A DNA stretch of 14,349 nt, taken from the NCBI GenBank assembly GCA_002407865.1, contig DHPI01000072.1, positions 24,677 to 39,025 of the forward strand, written 5' to 3'. The translations under genes and the position numbers were made by a program. The notes beneath the pieces are model-generated. The model saw only the letters and a list, made by a program, of their open reading frames with translations, had not been told where the DNA came from and made no database searches. The first letter of the stretch is position 1. Every line of letters starts with the position of its first letter. Source of the stretch: Spirochaetia bacterium UBA5368. Its GTDB lineage: Bacteria; Spirochaetota; UBA4802; UBA5368. Positions 5,960 through 13,344 of this stretch are shown here, in pieces.

Positions 5960-7234
5960 TCACTTTAAAGTCGTTATATCAGCGCCGGCGGTTCGCAGTA
6001 AACCTTCGAATCCCGGGAAAGTGACCGCGACCGACTCGGCGGTCGTTATTTCGGTAACGCCCTTCGCGGCAAGCCCGGCCACCGCGAGGGCCATTACCAC
6101 CCTGTGATCGCCATGACCGTCAACGCTGGCCCCCGAAAGATCGCTCCCCCGTATTACCAGCCCGTCGGGAAGCTCGGCCACATCGGCGCCCATTTTCGCA
6201 AGTTCGTCGCGCATCACACTGATGCGGTCTGTTTCTTTCAGGCGCGCCTGCGGCACATTGACAAGCCGCGTTTCCCCGTCTGCAAAGCAAGCGGCAACCG
6301 AAAGCGCGGGAAGCGCGTCTGGAATATCATTGAGATCGAATACGCCGCCGCGCAACGCGCCCCCCCTCACCGTGATATGACGCTCGCCAACGTCAATTTC
6401 TGCGCCCATCTGCTGCAAAATTCCCACGACCTTTTTATCGCCCTGCGTATCGGTATAATCGAGGCCGCGCAGCACCAGCTCGGACCCGGTCACGGCCGCG
6501 GCGACAAGAAAAAACGTGGCGGACGAGAAATCAGCGGGAATGCTCTCGTCAAATCGCCGGTATCGCTGATTTCCCTTGATCTCAAACCGCCGCAATCCAT
6601 CCGCGGAAAAATCGATGCCAAGCTTTTTCTGCCAGGCAAGCGTCATTTCCACGTAAGGCGCCTCGTTCAGCAGGGGTACGGTAATCTCGGCATCGCCCGC
6701 GGCCAGCGGCGCCGCAACGAGCAGCGAACTGAGATACTGCGATGTGTGCGCCTCCAGTGACGTTTTTCCGCCGCGAAGCCTGCCCTTCATTATGATGGGC
6801 GGCATGCCGTTGCCACGGGTTGAAACGGCAAACGCCCCGAGATCGGCCAGCGACCGCAAGAGCGGCGCGGCGGGCCTGCTCCGTATCTGGTGGTCGCCGG
6901 TGAATACGGTATAACCCTCGGCCAGCGAGGCCACGCCAAGCCCGATATACAGCGACGTGCCCGAATTGCCGACATCGACCACGTCAGCGGGCGCTTCAAC
7001 GCGGCCGCCCACGCCCCGCACCCTCCAGAAATCTTCTTTCTCTTCGACGGCCGCGCCAAGGTTTTTTACCATGGCAAGGCAGGCGCGCGTATCGGATGAA
7101 TCGAGCGGAGAGCGGATTACCGATTCTCCGTCGGCAAGCAGGCCGAACACCAGCGCCCTGATGGTATGCGACTTCGAGCCCGGGATCACGACCTCGCCGT
7201 GAAGCGTGGATGGATGTACACAAAACCGCATCAC
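5960..7234 (-). CDS. aroA: 3-phosphoshikimate 1-carboxyvinyltransferase (EPSP synthase)
   Basis: EPSP synthase joins phosphoenolpyruvate to shikimate 3-phosphate in the cytoplasm. The 424-residue chain shows the family motifs in order: PGSKSHTIRA with Lys21 (equivalent to E. coli Lys22), GNSGTSLY (89-96), HQIRSRP with Arg120, TSQYLSSLL (164-172), LNDIPDALP with Asp306 (probable general base), RLKETDRI (331-338) with Glu334, and GDHRVVMA (375-382) with Arg378. Two usual residues differ: the Arg that ends GNxGTxxR is Tyr96, and the position of E. coli Lys411 reads Val-Thr-Phe-Pro, as in some divergent members. The start is GTG at 7234, ten bases after GGAG; the adjoining ATG at 7231 is the alternative. 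It is the first gene of the minus-strand operon. Confidence 0.96.
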   Translation of the reverse strand: MMRFCVHPSTLHGEVVIPGSKSHTIRALVFGLLADGESVIRSPLDSSDTRACLAMVKNLGAAVEEKEDFWRVRGVGGRVEAPADVVDVGNSGTSLYIGLGVASLAEGYTVFTGDHQIRSRPAAPLLRSLADLGAFAVSTRGNGMPPIIMKGRLRGGKTSLEAHTSQYLSSLLVAAPLAAGDAEITVPLLNEAPYVEMTLAWQKKLGIDFSADGLRRFEIKGNQRYRRFDESIPADFSSATFFLVAAAVTGSELVLRGLDYTDTQGDKKVVGILQQMGAEIDVGERHITVRGGALRGGVFDLNDIPDALPALSVAACFADGETRLVNVPQARLKETDRISVMRDELAKMGADVAELPDGLVIRGSDLSGASVDGHGDHRVVMALAVAGLAAKGVTEITTAESVAVTFPGFEGLLRTAGADITTLK

Positions 7235-7281
7235 CTGATTTTTTCTCCGTTTTCCGAATATCGTCTGCGCCCAAAATGTTA

Positions 7282-7309
7282 ATTCTATTCATTTGATTAT
7301 TATTGTCAA
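7282..7309 (-). promoter_or_regulatory. sigma70-type promoter of the aroA operon
   Basis: On the minus strand TTGACA (7304-7309) is followed after 16 bases by TAGAAT (7282-7287), five of six matches to the -10 consensus. Transcription would begin near 7276, about 42 bases before the aroA start. Confidence 0.7.
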
Positions 7310-7331
7310 TTCAATGTTTAAAATAATAATC
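7295..7331. repeat. perfect inverted repeat over the aroA -35 region
   Basis: GATTATTATT (7295-7304) and its exact reverse complement AATAATAATC (7322-7331) flank a 17-base centre that contains almost all of the aroA -35 box. Arm and spacing would suit a dimeric regulator, but the arms are AT-rich and simple, so chance is possible. Confidence 0.4.
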
Positions 7332-7360
7332 ACACGGGTTTGCGCGCATTTTTTCATTGC

Positions 7361-7389
7361 TTGACATTGTATGTATTTCGTTATATGCT
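7361..7389 (+). promoter_or_regulatory. sigma70-type promoter of the 53-aa protein gene
   Basis: TTGACA (7361-7366), a 17-base spacer and TATGCT (7384-7389) form a near-consensus promoter with a start near 7396. It points away from the aroA promoter; the two -35 boxes are about 50 bases apart. Confidence 0.7.
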
Positions 7390-7401
7390 ATGCACGTTCC
7401 C

Positions 7402-7421
7402 GGTCGCGGCTTTTCGCGGCC
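7402..7421 (+). other. 5' leader hairpin of the 53-aa protein mRNA
   Basis: GGTCGCG (7402-7408) pairs with CGCGGCC (7415-7421) around the loop GCTTTT, with one G-U pair. It would begin about six bases from the predicted transcript end and is followed by an A-rich stretch and the AAGGAG ribosome-binding site. Such 5' hairpins often protect mRNA. Confidence 0.45.
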
Positions 7422-7447
7422 ATAAAAAAACAAGGAGAGAGCGGTCT

Positions 7448-7609
7448 ATGAGCAAATACACCAAGGCGATAGAGGAGTTGAAAGAAGCGAAGCTGATAAT
7501 CTCCGACGTGCAGCGGTACGCCGACGACGATGACATGAAAGACATCCTCGGAATAATCGGCGAAATCGATAAACTGCAAAACAAATTCGCGAGAAGGGAC
7601 ATGGAATAG
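7448..7609 (+). CDS. conserved-looking small helical protein, 53 aa, function unknown
   Basis: The product is a short, charged, mostly helical protein: a first helix (YTKAIEELKEAKLIISDVQRYA), an acidic turn of four aspartates (residues 26-29) and a second helix (MKDILGIIGEIDKLQNKFARR). I do not recognise a family. The start at 7448 is fixed by the promoter at 7361-7389 and by AAGGAG ten bases upstream; a longer open frame beginning at 7340 would start before the promoter. With its own near-consensus promoter, a leader hairpin and a strong terminator, it forms a complete single-gene transcript, which suggests strong and independent expression. The two-helix shape would suit a small hairpin that pairs with itself or a partner protein. 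Confidence 0.75.
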   Translation: MSKYTKAIEELKEAKLIISDVQRYADDDDMKDILGIIGEIDKLQNKFARRDME

Positions 7610-7643
7610 CTTTTTTAATTTCAATCTCACCGTCAACAGTGAC

Positions 7644-7669
7644 AAAAGGCCGGTCTATCGGCCTTTTTT
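7644..7669 (+). terminator. intrinsic terminator after the 53-aa protein gene
   Basis: AAAAGGCCG (7644-7652) pairs perfectly with CGGCCTTTT (7659-7667) around the loop GTCTAT, and the T-run continues to 7669. It has the classical GC-rich stem and U-tail on the plus strand. Confidence 0.9.
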
Positions 7670-7699
7670 ATCGCCAAAAAAAGACCGCGGCCATAATTT

Positions 7700-7728
7700 T
7701 TGTCTTGTCGCTATTTAATGAATATTTT
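7700..7728 (+). promoter_or_regulatory. possible promoter for the crotonase-transporter genes
   Basis: TTGTCT (7700-7705), a 17-base spacer and TATTTT (7723-7728) match four of six bases in each box. A weaker alternative is TTGTAG (7816-7821) with TATTTT (7838-7843) at 16 bases. Some promoter is expected here because the strong terminator at 7644-7669 isolates the downstream genes. Confidence 0.3.
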
Positions 7729-7767
7729 ACTGTTAATTCTCATGAAAATATCTTCAAACCCGCGCGG

Positions 7768-7794
7768 GCGTGATAGTTCTCTGTACCATCACGC
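7768..7794. repeat. inverted repeat upstream of the crotonase gene
   Basis: GCGTGAT (7768-7774) and ATCACGC (7788-7794) are perfect reverse complements with a 13-base centre. There is no T-run, so it is not a terminator. It could be an operator or a leader hairpin, depending on which promoter is used. Confidence 0.4.
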
Positions 7795-7877
7795 GTAACG
7801 CCGGCGCATAGTGAATTGTAGCATTATCAGTAGCATATATTTTTAACTGATGAACTAAGGACACAGGGAGGCATCCG

Positions 7878-8645
7878 ATGTTACAAAAGCGTATTGAGGA
7901 CGATATTTACATCCTTACCATCGAAAACGGCAAGGACAACTCGCTCCTCAAAGAATTCTACACCGAGATGAGGGAAATCCTCAACGAAGTAAACAACAAT
8001 CCGTCGCCGAAGGGGATTATCCTTACCGGGCAGGGACGGTTTTTTTCATCCGGCTTCAATCTGCCCATGTTTCTTTCCTTCAAAAACCCGAAGGAAATCG
8101 CGGACTTCTTCAAGACCCTGGAAGAGCCGGTGCTGCTTGACCTTTTTATGTGCAAAAAACCGGTCATCGCCGCTCTCAACGGCCACACGGTGGCCGGCGG
8201 GATGATTCTTGCGGCGGCATGCGACTACAGGCTTGCGACGCCGAACCCGAAGGTCAAATACGGGATGAGCGAAGTAAAAATCGGCCTGCCGCTGGCCGTG
8301 TGCCAGGGCGAGATTGTGCGTTTCGCCATGGCGAACGATAAAAACTACCGCGATCTCGTATATTTCGGCAAGATGATGAACGTCAACGATGCAAAAGACG
8401 TCAACATCATCGATGAGATAGTCGAGGAATCCGAGCTTATCTCCCGGGCGAAACAGCTTATATCGCTGTGGATCGACAATCCAGGCAGGGCCTTTATGCC
8501 GATCAAATTCCTCATGCGGCGCGAACTCGGCGAGCGGCTGAAAACCTATGTCGACGAACTCGACTGGGAAGAAAGCCTGAAGTGCTTCTTCTGGGACGAC
8601 GTGCGAAAAACGCTGGAATTTGTGCAGGCAAGCATGTCCAAATAA
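7878..8645 (+). CDS. enoyl-CoA hydratase/isomerase (crotonase) family protein, 255 aa
   Basis: The crotonase fold is clear. The first oxyanion-hole loop is FFSSGFNL (residues 55-62), and the second is AALNGHTVAGGMILAAACDYRLA (98-120, Gly107-Gly108), followed by KYGMSEVKIGL (127-137). In rat hydratase the two catalytic glutamates are Glu144 (GGGCE) and Glu164 (GQPE). Here the first aligns with Ile110 and only the second, Glu132, is kept. That pattern fits enoyl-CoA isomerases or other single-acid family members better than a true hydratase, so beta-oxidation hydratase activity should not be assumed. The C-terminal part is a typical helical trimerisation region. A GGGAGG site lies six bases before the ATG. 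The transporter gene begins 19 bases after its stop, so the two probably share a transcript. Confidence 0.88.
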   Translation: MLQKRIEDDIYILTIENGKDNSLLKEFYTEMREILNEVNNNPSPKGIILTGQGRFFSSGFNLPMFLSFKNPKEIADFFKTLEEPVLLDLFMCKKPVIAALNGHTVAGGMILAAACDYRLATPNPKVKYGMSEVKIGLPLAVCQGEIVRFAMANDKNYRDLVYFGKMMNVNDAKDVNIIDEIVEESELISRAKQLISLWIDNPGRAFMPIKFLMRRELGERLKTYVDELDWEESLKCFFWDDVRKTLEFVQASMSK

Positions 8646-8664
8646 AAATGTTCCTCGGTAACGT

Positions 8665-11600
8665 ATGAACATTGCAAAAGCGGGATGGAATGCCCTCTCA
8701 ATTCGACGCGACGAATTGGGATTCGCCATCCCGCTTTTTGTTCTGTACTTTCTCTCGGGCTCGTTTTTCGCGAGCGGCCAGATATTCACTGAAACTATAT
8801 TTCTCAAGGCATACGGGGCGGCGGGTCTTTCCCGATTTTTTATATACAACGGCATCGCCCTCATCGCATGCGGAATACTCTATAACGCGTTTTTCCTTAC
8901 AATATCGCTTCAGCGCGGCTACATTCTGCTCTCGTGTCTTTTCACCGGCCTGATATTCGCGGCCGGACTTGCCCCCGAAGGCCGGATTTCATGGCTTCCC
9001 TTCGGCCTGTATCTTGCAAATTACCTTTTTACCTTCTTTCTCGACATGCACTTCTTCAACTTTATATTCCAGTACCTCACGCTGAGAAACTCGAAGCGGC
9101 TGCTGCCGTTTCTGCTTGGCGGCGGCAAGCTCGGCGGCATAACCTCGAGCGTGCTGATACTCAACATCTTCGCCAGCGATGTCTCGGGACGCGGCCTCGT
9201 ACTGTGGGGATGCTACGGCGCATTGATGCTGCTGCCGATCGCGATGCTCCGCAGAAAAGCCGCAGCAGGCATCACGCCGCATTCCGGATTGCCGCACCTT
9301 CTGCTGCCCGACCTGAAATTCTTCGGCAGGCTTGCACGGAAAATTCAGATGACATTTTCGTCCTCCATATTCACGTATTCGATGTTCGCCATTTTTATCA
9401 TATCGATCGTCAATCAAATTTCGGAATTCTATTTCGCATCGATTTTCAACAGGGCGTTTCCCTCGAAAAAAGACCTGGCCTCATTCCTCAGCGCCTATAC
9501 GCTTATATCCGACGGCATTACGCTCGTGCTGCAGCTCTTCTTTGTGTCGCGCATCATCAAATCGGCGGGCGTTCGCCGCGCAAATTACATATATCCGGTT
9601 TCGTACACCGCCTGTATATCCTTTGCGGCATTGTTTCCCTCGGTAACAGCCGGTATACTGTTGAGATTTTACCGGAAAAACATGAGCGTGCTGTTCCGCA
9701 CGCCAGTATTCAATATTATCATGGCGGCATCCCCCCGCGACAGGATGGCTGAAGTGAAATCCTTCATCAACGGCATCATCAGCCCGCTGGGGATGATCGC
9801 GGGCGGCGGCATGATCGTGCTTATCGGCTCGAAGCTTTCCCCTGCCGCGGGATTCTCGCTCGCCCTCGCAATGGGGATACTCGCTATCGCCGTCACGCGG
9901 TTTCAAAACAGGGCTTACATGTCGTCGCTGCGCAAAGAGCTTTCCTTCGAGCGGCCGAGGAAGGCCGGGGTTTCGGACATGCTGGACATCACGCGGGCGC
10001 AGCCTGTCTACGACATAGTAAAAAATCATCCTGCCGTCGCCAGGGCGTATTTTAACCAGGCGCCGACGATGGAGCTCTTGCCCCTGCTGCTTCCCCGCTA
10101 CGGCGAACTTGACGCCGAAACGAAGGAGAACATGCTCAGCCTCCTCGCAACGGGAACCTCGGAATACGCGAGGGAGATACTCCGCAACGCGCTCGGCGAC
10201 GGCAACCCGTACATCCGCGGGAGGGCGCTCGGCCTTGTAAAGCGGGAGCCGCTGAGCGTTCGCAGGGAGCTTCTTTCACGATATTATACGCCCGCCTGCG
10301 ACGCCGAACGCGCGGCAGCCACGATTCTGCTGACCGATGAGGGCGTCGAGCCGCAGTCGGACATGGATATTGACAGATTCGCAAGTATGAAACTCGCCAA
10401 GCTCAGCGGCGGCGTCATCTCCGGCGAGGTTCCTCCGGTCGAATTTGTCATTCTTACATGCGCGTTACCGGCGCCATATTATCTGCGACACCTTTACGCC
10501 GCCGCGCTCGCGACCGGCGACAGCATATTGCTGCGCCACCTTTCGCCGGTCGCCGACAGGCTGTCACGCACAGAGGCGCGCCGCATACTGCACCGTTACA
10601 GAAACGGCGACGCCGATCATTTGATTCATTTTTGTGCAATCGCCGGCGGATTGCGGGAAATCGACAAAGCGTCGCTGCTGGACGCGAGAAGCTACATTTC
10701 ATACGATCACATGACGGCGCTGTTTCAACAGGACGAAAAGACCGAAAATATAGTTATCGGACGGCTGTTAAAACGGAAAAGCTATTTTCAGAAATACAAC
10801 TATCTCAATTACCTGTTGTGCATGAACACCCGCGACACCGCCGCAATGGAAGCCTTTATCAACTACGAGATCGACAAGATTCTGTACCTGAAAAAAATAA
10901 TCCGGCATTGCGGGCAAAGCCTTCCTGAAGCGCTGAAGGACGCCCGCGAATACCGACTGCTCGCGGCAGCGGTCGGCGATATGATCGAATGCCACAGACA
11001 GCTCATGCTGAAAGCCATGGCGGCGGCCACCGGCGTCAATATCGACGACGTATTCGAATCGAACCTGCTGCTGAAGGAGCGCGACCTCGAAAATTACATT
11101 CTTGAATACATAGAATCGTCAGGAAAAACGGGACGCCGCGCCCTGGTGATACTTGAAGGCAACGATGAAAACGGCGACGCCGGCGCGCCGCCCATTTCCC
11201 GGCAATACGACCCGTTTGAAGTGCTTCGCAATCTCGCGAACAGCGCGCGGTATTTTATCCCCGAGATATGGCCTGCGCTTCACCACTGCGCCACGCGTCT
11301 TTCGCCGGAACCGCATCCCGGCAACAGCCCTGCGAAAGACGCAATGCTTCGAAAAGAGGAGGACGCCATGAGCACACTCGTTGACAGGCTTGTTGTACTG
11401 AAAGAAAACACCCTTTTCAGAGGATTGCCGATTCATGAACTTCTGCACATCGCCGGCATCACCCGCGATTACAAGCTCCCGACAGGCTCCACGTTTATAC
11501 GCGCGGGGGAAAAGGGAAACGAGCTTTTCATCCTCATCGACGGCGAGGTTGAGATATATACCGCGCACAAAACGATTGCGCGGCTGGGCCCTGGAAGCTG

Positions 11601-11784
11601 TATCGGTGAGCTTTCCATCATTGACGAAGAGCCGCGAAGCGCAAGCGTGAAAACCGTACGGGATTCGCGCCTCATATCGATATCACGGAGGGATTTTCTG
11701 TTGACACTCAAGGAAAATCCCGGAATATCAATCAACGTGATGCAGGTAATAACGCGAAGGCTGCGGGAGATGATTGCGCAATAG
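8665..11784 (+). CDS. nucleotide-transporter-like / HEAT / cyclic-nucleotide-binding fusion, 1039 aa
   Basis: Three regions are visible. Residues about 15-415 hold some 11-12 hydrophobic segments (for example 19-39, 54-80, 85-103, 109-136, 234-256, 275-297, 308-332, 369-388, 394-413) and resemble the ATP/ADP translocase (NTT) branch of the major facilitator fold, including a late RDRMAEVKSFINGIISPLG segment (358-376) typical of the bacterial NTT-HEAT proteins. Residues about 430-900 are soluble, helical and HEAT-like. Residues about 912-1035 form a cyclic-nucleotide-binding domain with an intact phosphate cassette: Gly981-Glu982-Leu and Arg991-Ser-Ala-Ser994. A regulated inner-membrane transporter or a membrane-anchored sensor is likely; neither substrate nor ligand can be read from sequence. 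The ribosome-binding site is weak, so coupling to the crotonase gene is probable. An in-frame ATG with AGGAGG lies at 11368. Confidence 0.82.
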   Translation: MNIAKAGWNALSIRRDELGFAIPLFVLYFLSGSFFASGQIFTETIFLKAYGAAGLSRFFIYNGIALIACGILYNAFFLTISLQRGYILLSCLFTGLIFAAGLAPEGRISWLPFGLYLANYLFTFFLDMHFFNFIFQYLTLRNSKRLLPFLLGGGKLGGITSSVLILNIFASDVSGRGLVLWGCYGALMLLPIAMLRRKAAAGITPHSGLPHLLLPDLKFFGRLARKIQMTFSSSIFTYSMFAIFIISIVNQISEFYFASIFNRAFPSKKDLASFLSAYTLISDGITLVLQLFFVSRIIKSAGVRRANYIYPVSYTACISFAALFPSVTAGILLRFYRKNMSVLFRTPVFNIIMAASPRDRMAEVKSFINGIISPLGMIAGGGMIVLIGSKLSPAAGFSLALAMGILAIAVTRFQNRAYMSSLRKELSFERPRKAGVSDMLDITRAQPVYDIVKNHPAVARAYFNQAPTMELLPLLLPRYGELDAETKENMLSLLATGTSEYAREILRNALGDGNPYIRGRALGLVKREPLSVRRELLSRYYTPACDAERAAATILLTDEGVEPQSDMDIDRFASMKLAKLSGGVISGEVPPVEFVILTCALPAPYYLRHLYAAALATGDSILLRHLSPVADRLSRTEARRILHRYRNGDADHLIHFCAIAGGLREIDKASLLDARSYISYDHMTALFQQDEKTENIVIGRLLKRKSYFQKYNYLNYLLCMNTRDTAAMEAFINYEIDKILYLKKIIRHCGQSLPEALKDAREYRLLAAAVGDMIECHRQLMLKAMAAATGVNIDDVFESNLLLKERDLENYILEYIESSGKTGRRALVILEGNDENGDAGAPPISRQYDPFEVLRNLANSARYFIPEIWPALHHCATRLSPEPHPGNSPAKDAMLRKEEDAMSTLVDRLVVLKENTLFRGLPIHELLHIAGITRDYKLPTGSTFIRAGEKGNELFILIDGEVEIYTAHKTIARLGPGSCIGELSIIDEEPRSASVKTVRDSRLISISRRDFLLTLKENPGISINVMQVITRRLREMIAQ

Positions 11785-11818
11785 CGGCGCATCCCCGGCC
11801 GCGGAATCGCCGCATTGA

Positions 11819-13237
11819 TTGAAAAAACACAATCCCGCATGCCGCAGACGCGTGGATGGAAATGGCAACGTGCGATCACAACTATTTATACAGAACATTC
11901 CGGGCGGCTTCGCTATCTCGATGTTCCTGATCGCCCTCATTGCCGCGCTTGCGCTCGCCTCATCGCACGCGAAGCCGACATATTGCGCGGCGCAGACGGT
12001 TGCGCCCGATACGGCAAAGGAAAAACGCCAGCCCCGGAAAGAAGATAAAAAAGGAATCACTCCCGGGAAAATACTGAAAAATCTTTCGGAGAAAGAGCTC
12101 TACAGGCAGAAAAAGGGAGCGCCGCCAGCCCCTCCCGAAATCGCAGTTCCGCATAACGACGCCGACATGTCATCGCTGCGGAAATCGGCAAGCGAAGAGA
12201 TATCGTCCATCATCGTGCTGCTTGGCGAAATCCCGGCGGCGGAGAAAAAAAACTCGACGTTCGCCCCGATATTCCTTTCCGACAAAAAAAACATCTTCGG
12301 CACGAAAACCGATTTTTCGTTCAGGTGGCTCGGCTACAAGGTGACAGCGGGACTTACGCAGAAGGAGTTTCCCTGGCGCGCCACGACGCTCAGCGAAACC
12401 GTCGTCGGGTCGTTCCTCTACGCATCGGGCACCAACATCGGTTTCTACGGCAACATCCCGAAAGAGGAAACGCGCTTTTACACGAACTATACATCGGAAA
12501 TAATCACCCTGAAATACCGAAGCCCCTTCAGGCTCGCGGCCGCCTTCACTCTGGATTCCCGGCAGTATTTCTTTGTCGAGCGGGAGGCCCCCGAAAATTT
12601 CGTAATGCCGGAAAACCATGTAAATATATTTCCAAGGATCGACCTCAACTTCGAGGGCCTCTCCGAGAGCGGCATCGACCAGCTCACCAGCGGCGTCGGC
12701 GCCGAATCGTGGGCCGGATACGGCATCCGTAACAGGTGGCAAAGCTGGGGCGAACCGCCGAACCTCGAATCGGGAGGGCCCGCGCGCACGTTCTTAATCT
12801 ACTCGTTCACGCTGACAGGGGGACTGTTGATCGACAATAACCATAATCTTGTCGTGCGGCTGCGATATAAGGGCGGGCACGACAACGACTTCCTCACCCG
12901 GCCGCGCTTCGGCGGCACAATCGACAACGCAAAACTCGACGTTGTGCACGGATTTACGATCGACCAGTTCAGGGTCAACTCGTTCGCTCTGGCGAACCTC
13001 CGGTACAGTTTCAGTATTTTCAGATGGCTGAGAATGAATCTGTTCCTCGATTACGCGCACGTATTCTCGACGCTGATGCCCGATACGCAGGACATTATCG
13101 GCTCAGGATACGGATTCAGGCTGCTCACCATCGGCGGCCTGCCAATATGGTTGACGCACGGCATCGGCAAACGCGTGTATCCGGCCGATTTGCCCGTTGA
13201 ACACACATTCATGATCATGACCGCGGCGGGCTGGTAA
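11819..13237 (+). CDS. predicted outer-membrane beta-barrel protein, 472 aa
   Basis: A hydrophobic signal segment (about residues 33-51, ISMFLIALIAALALASSHA) is followed by a Pro/Lys/Glu-rich, probably disordered linker (about 55-115), then a long domain of alternating hydrophobic and polar strands rich in Tyr, Phe, Trp and Gly, ending in Trp472, as outer-membrane barrels usually do. A striking inner stretch (DLNFEGLSESGIDQLTSG, AESWAGYGIRNRWQSWGEP) looks like conserved loops. I cannot name the family. The start is uncertain: TTG at 11819 gives a very basic 30-residue lead; GTG at 11870 and ATG at 11921 are alternatives, and none has a good ribosome-binding site. A six-base-pair hairpin (GCGGCG 11784-11789, CGCCGC 11808-11813) overlaps the transporter stop and the short gap before this gene; it has no T-run. 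Confidence 0.72.
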   Translation: MKKHNPACRRRVDGNGNVRSQLFIQNIPGGFAISMFLIALIAALALASSHAKPTYCAAQTVAPDTAKEKRQPRKEDKKGITPGKILKNLSEKELYRQKKGAPPAPPEIAVPHNDADMSSLRKSASEEISSIIVLLGEIPAAEKKNSTFAPIFLSDKKNIFGTKTDFSFRWLGYKVTAGLTQKEFPWRATTLSETVVGSFLYASGTNIGFYGNIPKEETRFYTNYTSEIITLKYRSPFRLAAAFTLDSRQYFFVEREAPENFVMPENHVNIFPRIDLNFEGLSESGIDQLTSGVGAESWAGYGIRNRWQSWGEPPNLESGGPARTFLIYSFTLTGGLLIDNNHNLVVRLRYKGGHDNDFLTRPRFGGTIDNAKLDVVHGFTIDQFRVNSFALANLRYSFSIFRWLRMNLFLDYAHVFSTLMPDTQDIIGSGYGFRLLTIGGLPIWLTHGIGKRVYPADLPVEHTFMIMTAAGW

Positions 13238-13344
13238 AAAAAAGCTTGACTGTATCGCTTTTCGACTGAGACTCTATGAAGATCGTACAGACGGGATTGT
13301 ATGCGCACAATGTCCCCCAAAAGTCAGAAGAAACAGGGAGCACC

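Noticed and set aside
6104..6760. 218-aa plus-strand frame opposite aroA
   Set aside because: It is antisense to well-conserved EPSP synthase motifs and has no plausible domain or ribosome-binding site that I can see.
8046..8864. 272-aa open frame on the minus strand over the crotonase and transporter starts
   Set aside because: It lies antisense to a clear crotonase gene, has an unstructured His/Arg/Phe-rich composition and no family motif; it is a reading-frame shadow of GC-rich coding DNA.
8934..9752. 272-aa open frame on the plus strand inside the transporter gene
   Set aside because: It is an alternative frame of the membrane domain, rich in His and Arg, with no motif; the overlapping frame has clear membrane segments and domains.
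12170..12742. 190-aa minus-strand frame opposite the outer-membrane protein gene
   Set aside because: It is antisense to a coherent signal-peptide and barrel protein and has a biased Arg/Gly/Val composition.
13238..13344. Promoter or FMN riboswitch before ribH
   Set aside because: TTGACT at 13246-13251 has no acceptable -10 box at 16-18 bases, and the 107-base gap is too short and lacks recognisable conserved RFN elements.
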